NCBI GenBank assembly: GCA_023213395.1
Contig: CM041465.1
Location: 215,643,741 to 215,707,740, forward strand
From: Cycas panzhihuaensis
Taxonomy: Eukaryota; Cycadophyta
Length of the DNA: 64,000 nucleotides
Direction: 5' to 3'
The position numbers were made by a program, and so were the translations under genes. Within the stretch, counting starts at the first letter, position 1, and every line of letters starts with the position of its first letter. Positions 24,492 to 34,666 of this stretch are shown piece after piece. The notes beneath the pieces were generated by a model. It made no database searches and was not told where the DNA came from. It worked only from the letters and a program-made list of their open reading frames with translations.

Positions 24492-24496
24492 CCCCT

Positions 24497-27400
24497 ATTG
24501 GCATTGGAAGCTATGGATACCTCGCCATGTTTAGTGATAACAGGTCCCATAGTGAGGATGAGGACCTTCCTCACCTGGTTTCCTTCCTTCGTGCTAGTGG
24601 GGGGCATTCTTCTCATTCTAGGTCTCAACCTAGGACAACTTTTGTCGAAGAGCCCAATTGCTCTCTCATGTCACATGTCATTACGCATGTTGACTGTCAA
24701 GCTCCTAGCTCTTCCCTTCCATCACCTCTCGTAAGTGATGGCATCGAGAGTTTCCCTCATGCCTCTTACGAGGGGTCTCTCCTTGACTCTCCCTTAGAGT
24801 CCCTTAGGGATGTTGGGCAGCTTGCAGGTCATCCAGATTCTATTACTCCCATTTCATCCTACACCTCATCCATTCGAAGTCAAGCTATCCATGGGGTGGA
24901 CTACTTCGAAGACGACAAGGCCTTGTTGGAGCACTTAGCGGGCTCCACGCCCAACTTATCTTTTGGCCATTATAAGTTTGGCCACCAGAAGATCCTAGCA
25001 ATTGGGTCTACGTTAGCCAACCCGATCCCATCCTTCGTTCCGTCTCCTCCTGTCAACCTTGCCCCCCTCCATTTCGAGAAGGGGAACACCATGTATATAG
25101 GGACAACTCAAGACATAGTCCTCGCCCCAGACAAGGTCGTTTAGGTAGGGGCAGAATATACCCCTGATGAAGTAAGGGAATACTCCCTTCTGTTCCAAGA
25201 ATTCTAGGATGTTTTCACATGGGACTACTCTGACATGAAGGGAATTGACCCCTTCATTGTCACCCATAACCTCACAACTATTCCTGGTGCCTGCCTATGC
25301 ACCAGAAGCAGCGTCCTCTCCATCCCAAACTTTCAATCACCATCAAGATGGAGGTTAAAAAATTTTTGGATATAGGACTTGTCTCTTCCATCGATTACCC
25401 TAAGTGGGTATCGAACATCGTTCTCGTTGCCAAGAAGAATGGGACCATATGGATATGCATTGATTTTCATAACATTAACAACGCATGTCCCAAAGATAAC
25501 TTCCCACTCCCCTTTATCGATCAAATAATTGATCGAACAGTTGGATTTAAAGTCATGTCCTTAATGGATGGCTTTTCTGGCCACAACCAAATGTAGATAT
25601 CCCCTGAAGACTGCCACAAGACGGCCTTCACCACCCCATGGGCTACCTTTACCTATAAGGCAATGCCCTTCGGTCTTAAAAACACGGGAGCCACATACTA
25701 GAGGGTTATGCATTTTATTTTCCACGACCTCATCAACAACACGTTGGAGGTCTTCATGGATGACATGATGGGTCTCTCACATACTAGAGCCCATCATCCC
25801 TCTGACTTGTGGGCCATCTTCACACGATGCCGCAAGTATCATGTTAGTCTAAACCCACTTAAATGCGTGTTTGCTGTCACCTCAGGCAAACTTCTAGGTT
25901 TCCTTGTATCAAAGCAATAAATCCAAATTGATCTAGATAAAGTCAAGGCGATCCTTGACATGCCACCTCCTAGAACCCAATGACAGATCAAGTCATTTTT
26001 AGGTAGGCTCAGTTTCCTTAGGCATTTTTTGGTAGACTTCACCATAAACACCAAACCCCTTACCAACTTGTTGAAGAAAGGGGCCCCATTTGTTTGGTCT
26101 GACAAGACCCAATAAGCCTTTGCAGGACTCAAGAAAGCTCTCGCTTCTGCTCCTACATTGGCACCTCCTCGCTTCAATAGGCCCTTTATCTTATATACCT
26201 CAGAAATCGATGAATCCTTGGGTGTGATGCTCGCATAGGAGAATGATTCAAAAACTGAGAGAGCAATCTATTTTATCAGCTGCACCCCCGTAGCTACTGA
26301 ACTTAATTATCCCCCTGTTGAGAAGGAATGTCTCTCCTTGGTCCACGTGACCAAGAAGTTCAGGCATTACTTGCTCGGTAATACTACTAAGGTGATTGTC
26401 CAATCTGATCCCTTGCGTTATTTACTTACTCATTCAGACTTGATGGGTAGGGCAGGTCGTTGGGCTATCCTGCTTCAAGAGTTTGACCTATAAATCATTA
26501 ACAGGAAGTCAAAAAGGGGAATGATAGTGGCAGAGCAGTTAGCCGATGCCCCCATTCCCAACATGAGCGGTGTTCCCATTGATGACTCTCTCCTTGACGA
26601 GTCTATTCTGACTGTCTAGGGCACCTCTCCTCATCCACTTTCCAATAGTGACTGGTATGGCGACATTGTGCAGTATTTGACTCAGCAGGAATACCGCCCC
26701 GAAGCCAATAATAAAGTTAGATCATGCATCTGTGCCACCACTAAACAACACTTCCTCGTTGATGAAGTGTGGTACAAAAGGTCCTTCGATGGGGTCCTGC
26801 TTCACTGCGTCACTTCGGACGAAGTAAACCAAATACTCCATGAATGCCATCATGGTATTTGTGGGGACCACTTTGGGGGCCAATCCATGGCCCAAAGGGT
26901 CCTCTACATGGGTTATTATTGGCTGTCCCTTTTTAAGGATGCCCATGCTTACGCCCTAAGATATCGATGATGCCAAGAGCACGCTAACATCTCTCATGTG
27001 CCTTCCAAGGCCCTGCACCCTATCGTATCATCATGGCCTTTTTCTCAATGGGGTATAGACCTCATTGGTGCTATATCACCACCTTATTCGGCATAGCATA
27101 AGTACATCTTGACTACCACAGAGTATTTCACCAAATGGTCAGAGGCAATCCCCCTGTCCACTATGCCTGGTAAGACAATAGCCACCTTCGTCTACTAGCA
27201 CATCATTTGTCGTTTCAGGATTTTAGACATCTTGATCACATACAACAGAACCCCCTTTTGTAACAAGGAGATGGACGAGCTTTGTGAGAAATTCAAGATT
27301 TCGCATAAGACCTCATCTCCTTATTACCCCCAAGCAAATGGACAAGTTAAATCATTCAACAAAACCCTTATTAACATTCTAAAGAAAACTGTTGCGTGAT

Positions 27401-27897
27401 CTCAAAGATATTAGCACCTCTAACTCCCTTTCTCCTTGTGGGCCTATCACACTTTTATCTGTATGGCAACTGGAATAACTCTATTTTCCTTAGTCTATAG
27501 AACTAAGACAGTACTCCCATTGGAAGTGGAGATCCCCTCTCTACGGGTCTCCCTTAGAGGTCTTATCGATGAGGAGTCTATCTGCCAGGCTCGTCTCCTA
27601 GATCTCGAGGCCCTAGATAAGAGGCGCTTAGTGGCCTATCAAGCGAATCTTACTTCAAAAGCCCACTTGCAAAGGACTCACGACAAACATCTCTGTGCCC
27701 GTCCTTTATGCCCTGGGGACCACATCCTTAAGTTGGAATATCTCTACGATCGTCTGATCAAATTTGGGCATAAATAGGTTAGTCCTTTCATCGTTCTTGA
27801 GAGCCTTGACAACGGCGCTTATAAGATCGCCACCTTAGAGGGCATGGAATTTGAGAAGGCAGTCAAAAGAAAATTCCTTAAGAAATTTTATGCATGA
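24497..27897 (+). pseudogene. Gypsy-1 pol: linker, RT, RNase H, integrase
   Basis: Linker 24527-25144 contains IHGVDYFEDDKALLEHLAG, also found in Gypsy-2. A one-base loss near 25285 shifts the frame; from 25297 to the TGA at 27895-27897 one frame holds, broken only by stops. RT: VAKKNGTIWICIDFHNINNA, DNFPLPFIDQII, MPFGLKNTGATY and the active site VFMDDMMG (about 25750-25773). RNase H: LYTSEIDESLGVMLA, ELNYPPVEKECL, VQSDPLRYLL. Integrase: HECHHG with a degraded CQ pair, WGIDLIGAI (first D), then ILITYNRTPF (second D now Y) and QANGQVKSFNKTL (E now K). It ends with FLKKFYA. The gypsy RNase H is followed directly by integrase, with no second RNase H in between. Confidence 0.88.
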
Positions 27898-27943
27898 TCC
27901 CCTCGGCGATCCCTTTGCCACGCTCTGAAATGAGCCTAAACTA

Positions 27944-28000
27944 CCATCTTAAGTTGTTCTCATTTCTCCCAGCCACGGGTGGAATGACAACTTAGGATGG
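27944..28000. terminator. Conserved hairpin after Gypsy-1 pol
   Basis: CCATCTTAAGTTGT (27944-27957) pairs with ACAACTTAGGATGG (27987-28000): a 14-bp stem with one G-T pair or mismatch and a 29-nt loop that contains CCACGGGTGG. It starts 46 bp after the pol stop. The same structure is at 46052-46108 in Gypsy-2. It lies where sense pol and the antisense gene converge; a role in 3'-end formation is inference. Confidence 0.65.
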
Positions 28001-28529
28001 CTTCTTCCATTTCTTTCTGGTTCCTCTCGCGGGACCCGTGTTCCCATCTCCTTTTGGGACTTTTGTCTTCTTATTTGGGCATCCCCCAGTTAGGATGATG
28101 CTCTTGAGTATCGTTACTCCCCCTCTTGCTTGGTGTTTCCTTCACATATCCCACTATACTCCTCTATGGACGTGCATATTGCCCTATTCCTAATCCCACA
28201 TATGTCTATCACCTCTACTCGTGGTGGTCATGTGTGCTCCTGTTAGATATATGGCCATGCATAGAAGGAAATACGTGCATCATATAACAAAGCATCTATA
28301 CCATACACAACAAAGCATACACATCATCTATCACACATGGTATACACATCATCTCATATCAAAATGGGGTACCAATTACCCCATCTATATATATACATCA
28401 AAATCGGATGCCATGTCGTACATATGGGAAGCTGGTATCCTTGCAGGGGGGTACAATCATATGACTATAGATATGACCCCCTGGAGACTTGTGCTTTCCC
28501 CTATCAAAATCAAATACATGAGTACTATA
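28001..28529. other. Non-coding stretch between hairpin and antisense gene
   Basis: About 530 bp with a CACATCATC/ATACATCATC-rich part (28290-28400). It corresponds to 46109-46640 in Gypsy-2, with good similarity throughout. It would be the 3' UTR of the antisense gene. Confidence 0.5.
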
Positions 28530-30412
28530 CTACTGCTATCCCGCTCCTGGGGCATCATCTCCTGGTCTGTGTGATCTCTCTCCTGGGGATCACATCCCTC
28601 TGAGACTCCTCCTGAGTCTCTCGGAGCTCCCTACATCGTTCCCCTTATCCTGTGGCCTCCTCGGGGTCGTCGCTGCCGTGTGGGTATATGTCCTGCTCCT
28701 GCTTGACCTCGATGACACCTGGTCTACTAGCTGATCGTATCAAGCCTGGATACAATCCCTCTCTCCCTCTACTCCCTGAAGTCTCTACTCCATGCTCTGG
28801 AACCTCTCCTCCATCCCCAGGAGATGCTCCTCTAGGACCTCCATCTAAATCCTACTCTCGGCATCTCCGCCCACTCCTCCCTGAGCCTCCAAAGCCTGGA
28901 TGTGACTCCGCAGGGCATCCTACTCACTCTGAGCCTTGTCTAGCTCTCACTGTATCTGTCCCCTAAATGCTATGTGCTTTTGGGATGCTGCAACCCATAT
29001 GTCTCTTACCCTTGCTAGTGAGGTGATTGTTGCCATGTGGGCACCCATCGATCTAGGTGCATCCTCTGCCTGGATAGGTGGCTGCCCCTCTCCATATACC
29101 TGAGGGAACATCTCCCTCACCATGGCCTTAACCAACCGTCTGATCTCTGCAGCACCTGTAAATCCACCATGTCATGTATTAGTACATGTCTGCGTAAATA
29201 TCAAATCAAAAACCAAACAATATAATGCATCTGGCTATCAAACAACGAGGAAGGTTGACTCTCACCTGCTGTGGACACTGGCTCCTCTACCTATGTGATA
29301 GCCTCTGTCCTTGGCTCTCTACCAATTCCAGGTGCCTCTAGCACCTCCTCTACAACTGCCTCCACTAGTAGGGCATGTGCCCCTCCCTATGCTAGTGGAA
29401 CTACCACTCTGGGTCTCTCCATGATCCTCAATCTCTGGGCTCGTATCATAGGCCCCCTCATCTCCTGGGTAGTCCCTCATGGTTCTGCCTCATGTGCAAC
29501 TCATGATGGGCCAACCCCATCTCCCCCATCGCTACCGTCATCATCTCCGGGGGTAGCCCCTGCTCCTCCTACATCCTCGTCACTGTCCCATCTCATCGAC
29601 CGGTAGGGGTCCGGTGTGTAGTCAGTCATCGTGAGTAAATCCAGTGATGTGGCATCCACAAACCTCCTGACATGCGCCTGATCCTCCACTCCCTTGAACT
29701 GGGTCTGCCACCTGTGTACCATGGGTGCCCAGTCTAGTATGGGGTATGGTCTCCCTGATGGTGCCACTACTGTGAAATGGTCAAAGAACCATCACTGCAA
29801 TAGCGTGATGTATGATAGTCCACCCTTGCCTGTCACCCTGATAGCATCCAACATGGCAACAAGATTCACCGCTATAAGGGTGGCCCAATCCAATCTCTCG
29901 TTGGCCTCACACCGACACATTGCATCCATTTAGCCTTCTGGAATGTTCCTATAATTTTGTTTCTGGGAAATCTAGAACAGAATGCATAGGGTGATCAGTT
30001 TTCTCACACGAGGAACCCTGGACATCACCATACTCTGTAGAGGCATCCCTCGTCTCTCCCACTTGTCTTGGCCTATGAAGAACATGGCCGGCTCACGATG
30101 GGCTATCTCATTGCTAGGCAATGCCCCTAGCGTGGCCGGTCTCCCTGTTGCTGGCACCCTTAAGATCCGTCGGATATCTCTAGGTGTCACTGTGATGTCC
30201 CTTACTTAGGGCAAATGGAACACATGTCTCCGCTTGTCCTAATACGATACTATGTCCATGAGCAGTCTCTGATCTGACATGTATTGAGGTGTCTTCATCA
30301 CCTTCAGTAATATGCATCTCTGGAGGACTCCCTTATCCTCTCTACTCAACATCTCCCAAAAGCTCAATAGATCCATGCCAACATTCTCGCGGTTCTCCAT
30401 CGCAGTCACTAC
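28530..30412 (-). pseudogene. Gypsy-1 antisense gene: PMD-like protein, spliced
   Basis: Exon 2 is 30412-29266 and exon 3 is 29155-28530, joined in one frame after removal of the 110-bp intron: 1773 nt, 591 codons. M at about 30400. An N-terminal part reads QRLLMDIVSY, HVFHLP, ITVTPRDIRRILRVPATGRP, TLGALPSNE and later FTVVAPSGRPYPILDWAPM. This follows the plant mobile domain pattern (F-H-L-P-x-G-E-x-T-x-T-L-x-D-V-x-x-L-L-G-L, seen in MAIN/MAIL proteins and in transposons). An acidic linker (GDDDGSDGGDG) follows, then a coiled coil (MEERFQSME-type heptads near 28790-28900) and a basic S/R-rich tail. About a dozen TAG/TGA stops break it, several where Gypsy-2 has CAG or TGG. The plant-mobile-domain assignment is by eye, about 65% sure. 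Confidence 0.7.
29156..29265 (-). other. Intron of the antisense gene (110 bp)
   Basis: Donor CAG/GTGAGAG and acceptor TGGATTTACAG/GTG on the minus strand. Splicing turns GCA-G|GT-GCT into an uninterrupted A-G-A frame. The same intron, 108 bp, lies at 47267-47374 in Gypsy-2, with similar borders but a diverged interior. Confidence 0.75.
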
Positions 30413-31077
30413 CTGTAAAAATGCCACTCAAACGCATCAGTCTATAGCCAGCACTCACTCCTAGCTTCCCTAGACCCTCTCTTGGCATCATTTGGTCCAG
30501 ATTTGGGACCCCTTGGGGTCCCCTTTCTTTTTTTCTAGGATCCTGGCCCCGCACCACGCTAAATTCTGTAGTGCCACAAAATTTATATGGGGCCAGGCGA
30601 TCACCCCGCGGAAAAGATCACGGCACCGCGATCTTTGCCGTGGTGCGAACATCACCCCCCTAAAAGGGGGGGTTCTTGCCCCCCAAAAACTAAAATTTTT
30701 CCTCTGAGTGGGCCACAGCCAGGCCCACCAGGACCAAGGCTGCCTAATGCCCTGGTCCCGCCCCTCTCTGGGTCCTATTCAGACCCCGAGAGGTTGCTTC
30801 TCGCCCTTGTGGGGCCAAAAACTACATAAAAAACTCAAAAAAAACATTAAATTTTAAATGGTGATTTCGGGTTGGATTTGGTGATCCACTCACTAGATCT
30901 GGTCACGCAATCGCCATCTCGATCTCTTGGTCACTCTGGGTGTCTCCTCGTCTCGATCCAATGGTCAGATCTCTCGCTACGTGTCCTAGAAGTGGGGCAG
31001 TGTTCTGCTATGTGAGGAACGAGCTCTGGATTTCATATGAGAGCTTGTGATAATGAAACATTTTTCATTCGACTTTT
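30413..31077 (-). other. Leader or first intron of the antisense gene
   Basis: Between the antisense TATA box and the acceptor TTTTTACAG/GTAGTGAC at 30413 there are 665 bp without a convincing coding exon. Inside is a GC-rich block (30570-30660) in which GGCACCGCGATCTTTGCCG resembles the GGTACC-type LTR motif, plus runs of C/G (CCCCCC and GGGGGG near 30655-30690). The block could be a regulatory copy of the LTR motif. Confidence 0.5.
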
Positions 31078-31086
31078 CCTTATATA
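31078..31086 (-). promoter_or_regulatory. Antisense TATA box of Gypsy-1
   Basis: Minus strand TATATAAGG, in the context CACCTATATAAGGAAA. Gypsy-2 has the identical box at 49235-49243, although the flanks differ. It points left, into the antisense gene. Confidence 0.6.
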
Positions 31087-31605
31087 GGTGAGGCCCTCGC
31101 TGGGCACCTCTTTCTTTTTCACCCTCGAGGCAGCCTTCCAAACCATATTTTTACCTTGGCCATCATTACCTTCTAGCCCAGTTTGCCTTTCAGTCTCTGT
31201 GGCTTCCTTTTGACCCATTTCTCTTGGCGCATTAATGGTGCCCCAGATGGCTCATTTTACCGAAGCCTCATCATCTCATTTTATGTGCCACTCCCATGCA
31301 TGCCCGAGTTTATACTCATTTGGCTTATTTCACCACCTTGGACTCATTTTTGCCACCTATTTTTGCCCTTAGCACTCCCATAGGGAGTGTCCCCTCTAGT
31401 TGGGTGCCCCTTTATGCTCCCTTAAGCCATTTTGGGCACCCTAAGGTCCCTTTTCGCCATTTTGTTTTCTTCTCTACCTTTGGGTCACCTCATTGCTAGG
31501 CCTTCCTACCCCTTTACGACCACCATTACTAGCGATACAGGATCCTCTCCTTGCCTCTTTCATTAGTCACATTACACTTCTTTCAGAGAAGTCATCATTG
31601 TGTTC

Positions 31606-31743
31606 ATGGCTCTTTTCATTTTTACCGATGGCGGAAGCCGCGGTAATCCTAATCATTCTGCCGCCACGTGGATACTCCATGATTCCTCTGGACATGACTA
31701 TCTATGCGCTAATATCTTCCAGTTTGCTTGTTTAGTCTATTAG
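31606..31743 (+). pseudogene. Gypsy-1 downstream RNase H, truncated
   Basis: MALFIFTDGGSRGNPNHSAA begins an RVT_3-type RNase H (first catalytic Asp in FTDGGSRGNP). After about 45 codons the frame ends at TAG, and compared with Gypsy-2 (49767-50297) roughly 500 bp are missing between 31740 and 31800, with the E, D and last D/H motifs. The sequence downstream rejoins Gypsy-2 at the block before the polypurine tract. The enzyme is therefore inactive here, but the catalytic Asp is preserved while Gypsy-2 has Asn. Confidence 0.8.
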
Positions 31744-32018
31744 ATGCCCGCACATCACTCATTACATTTTAGCAATGGGGGCATCTCCCTCTTTCATTCT
31801 CTTCATTTATAGGTTGACTTTTAGATGACACATAAGCAGCCCCTATGTTGTCCCTATCTCTATCTCCCTTGTCCACGCGTTCCACCATGACACTCGCTGA
31901 CACCCTTGCTCCATATGTTGTTCATGATTTATTTATATATGTACGCATGTGCTACTAACAGTTTTTGGTTGCCAGTATTCGCCATCACACCACACTTCCG
32001 AGTGGTGAGGCTCTACTG

Positions 32019-32030
32019 CCAAGGGGGTAG
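32019..32030 (+). promoter_or_regulatory. Gypsy-1 polypurine tract
   Basis: CCAAGGGGGTAG directly before the 3' LTR; the same sequence precedes TGTTTCCC in Gypsy-2 at 50597-50608. Confidence 0.8.
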
Positions 32031-34661
32031 TGTTTCCTGGCTACCAGGAATAGATTTGGGATGAATTGACTCAGGTAAGCTTAGGTATATGTTTCTCACT
32101 CCCATCCTCACTTTTGCTTGGTTGAGGTTGCTTAGTGTATTGCTTGATGCATGCTTGCCTATCATTTGTGTGATTGCATTACTTTCTTGCCTGATCACAT
32201 TACTTGTGTCTATCGCACACCACTCAGCCTATGACGACCCACTGTGGGGGCACTCCTCAGCAAGTCATGCACCCCATATGGTACTCAGTCACCCACAACG
32301 TCTCCACAGCTCCTCGAGCACCATTGTCGGTCACGTCTCGTCCATGATAACAATCTTGTCTCTACTTTGATTCTCTTTCTAAGTATGATAGGACCCCCAT
32401 TGAGACTCATTCCTCTCTTATGGCCACTTGTCAGCCACTTGGGCAGGAATTTTGAGCCTACCCAGCCTCAGCATACCCTCTGTTTGGCTTTAGGCCCTAT
32501 TCCTACCCTAATTTTAGCTTACAGACCTGCACCGCTGCAAATTTAGCAGTACCATGATATTTACTACGGTACCGCGAAATTTGTCGCAGTGTGACTGTTT
32601 AAAATTATTTTTTTTAAATAGTCACGGTAGTTCCTACTCTTTTCATGGAACTTCCACATGGCACCTGTGCACACTCATCTCCCCATAACTCTAAATGCTC
32701 ATTTAGGGTTAGGGGGAATATAAAACCCAAAAAGTAACACATTTAAGTCTCTTCTCCATTCAGTTTTTTTGGCACTACTCTAGCTCTCTCTCTAGGACTA
32801 TCAGAGAATCTGCTCTTGGTCTCTAGTTCTCCTTCCACAGGGATACTAGCTACATCTCAGGCCCTGCTTTGGTAACTCAGGCCCTCTCTTTACAGGTCTA
32901 CATCATGGTGGAAGGAAGACTCATAGCAACTCAACAAAGCAAGCTCCAAAGTTCCAAGATCTTAGTTGTACTCCCATGTTTACCTCCTCTTCAGCCTAGG
33001 CTTAGAAAGCCTATCAAGCACAGGTTTCTCCTCCTAATTTCTAGCAGGAACAAGCTCTTACTTCCTACTTTGAGGTACCTCTCCAATGTTTCTCTAAAAT
33101 TCATGTTTTTCTCCTTCCTTTCATGAATAGTTTTCAGTTATTTTTTTGCTCTTGGCTTGGCATCCCATAGGAGCTTGCCCATTGCTCCCTATTTCACATT
33201 GCTCCCTCTCTCATTTCCTGTAAGCTCACTTCAAGGTGGCTATACAAGAGGGTTACACAAGGACAGGTAAAGGGAGAAAGGAAGGATTAGTCCCCTTATT
33301 GGCCTTCTCCCCAAGGGTCCAAACCCTTCCCTTCCTTCCTCTTTCACCTCATGCCTCCCTTGGAGCTAGGCCAAGGATTTTGAGAACCTATTTCCAGATC
33401 TAAAATAGCATTGGCAGCCCCTTGCCACACTAATTTTAGACCTACACTTGCTAGTTTTAGGCACCACATAAGCCCCAAAACCCTTCCCAGTTGGTCTGTG
33501 ACCCTTAGCTCATCCCAACTTGATGATTTATTGTCCATAGCACTTCATCTCTTGGGTTTGTTTGTATATCATTTTGCTGGTCTATTTCCTCTCTTATTTG
33601 CTATCCCATACAGCCAATATACTTTATTTTTCCCTCCCTTGAGGCTATGTGGAGATATGTGTGGGTGAGTTGGCCATTCCGAGGCTAACTTCTTCATTTT
33701 GGATACTGTTTAGTGTTGCTGCTTGCTTGAGTTTTGCTTAGAGTTTTGGAGTAGTGTGCAACATTTCTTTGACTTGATTTGCTATCAGTTTTTTGTATTT
33801 ACATATACATATATTAGGTATATTTAGCATCCCCTCTTCTGGAAGGGAGAAACTCTCATGTTGTGATTGGTAGGCTTTGCGGTAACAGAAATACGCACGA
33901 GGTGAACTTCTTGATAGGTCAGCCTCTTATTAGTAGTATTTCTTTGTTTCCTTTTACCATTCTTTGTGTTGCTTTATTTTTTTTACATGCTTGGGAAGGT
34001 AAGGTAGCCCCTTGACCGCTTACGGCAACTGTTGTCGGCTAGTCTCTCACCTGCGTGACAAGTTTGAGTGAGAGAGCACGCAAAGAATCAAAGGTCACAA
34101 CACTCCAATCGCACTACATTTCCAGGTATTCTTCTTCTTCTTTTTTGTCCTTTCCTATAGTGTTTTCTTTTACGTATATGTTTGTATGATAAAACACATA
34201 GGAAACCAAAAAGGGAAAAAGAACTCATCCTTAAATCTATACGTCTCTTTTTTTTATAGTTATTTATATCACGTATAAGTAGGTTTAGGTGTGAGTCATC
34301 CATTCTTCACTTCCCCAACTAGCCCACATGTAGGACATTGTACTACACACATTTTCTTACATGTTACCTTCTTCCTCTCTTTAGAAGGTGTGACTCTTTA
34401 GGGTCCCTCTTCTTCTTCCCAACCATCCAAGGGGTAGGAGGGCCTCTTCTTTTGGCATGACCGGAGGCCTCGCCTTGTGTCCTCCTCTAAAGATTACCCA
34501 AAGGCAATTAGGGGCCATTTGCAGGTCCTGAATCTGTGCTTCAGCGCACGGACGCCCTGCGTGGTGTTTTTCTTATCGTTATATCCCACTCATAGCCCGA
34601 CTACATCTTAGTTAGCCACATCTTACTAAACATAGGAGACCACCCCATAGGACGCATTTCA
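32031..34661 (+). repeat. Gypsy-1 3' LTR (2631 bp)
   Basis: TGTTTCCTGG ... GCATTTCA, then CCATC. It has the tandem motif (32548-32587), the stem-loop (about 32597-32626) and the TATA box (32718-32725) in the same order as the 5' LTR. Confidence 0.95.
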
Positions 34662-34666
34662 CCATC
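34662..34666. repeat. Target-site duplication of Gypsy-1, right (CCATC)
   Basis: Matches 15862-15866. From here on the sequence returns to gypsy B. Confidence 0.92.

Larger units (their letters stand above)
15867..34661 (+). mobile_element. Gypsy-1: complete 18.8-kb Ty3/gypsy element (Tat/Ogre-like)
   Basis: Bounded by LTRs of 2632 and 2631 bp and flanked by CCATC on both sides. Inside, in order: primer site, gag, protease, an inserted solo LTR of the same family, RT, RNase H, integrase (to 27897), a hairpin, an antisense spliced gene (30412 down to 28530), a truncated sense RNase H (31606), a polypurine tract (32019-32030) and the 3' LTR. The long LTRs, the primer site of TGGCGAC type, the C-x2-H-x4-H-x4-C gag knuckle and the extra genes agree with the Tat lineage; that assignment is inference. 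It inserted into pol of the minus-strand gypsy B. Stops and one frameshift make it non-autonomous. Confidence 0.93.

Noticed and set aside
28652-28966. Sense-strand 104-codon frame rich in Pro/Ser after integrase (env-like position)
   Set aside because: It is the complement of antisense exon 3, has no signal peptide or membrane segment, and is not kept as a frame in Gypsy-2.
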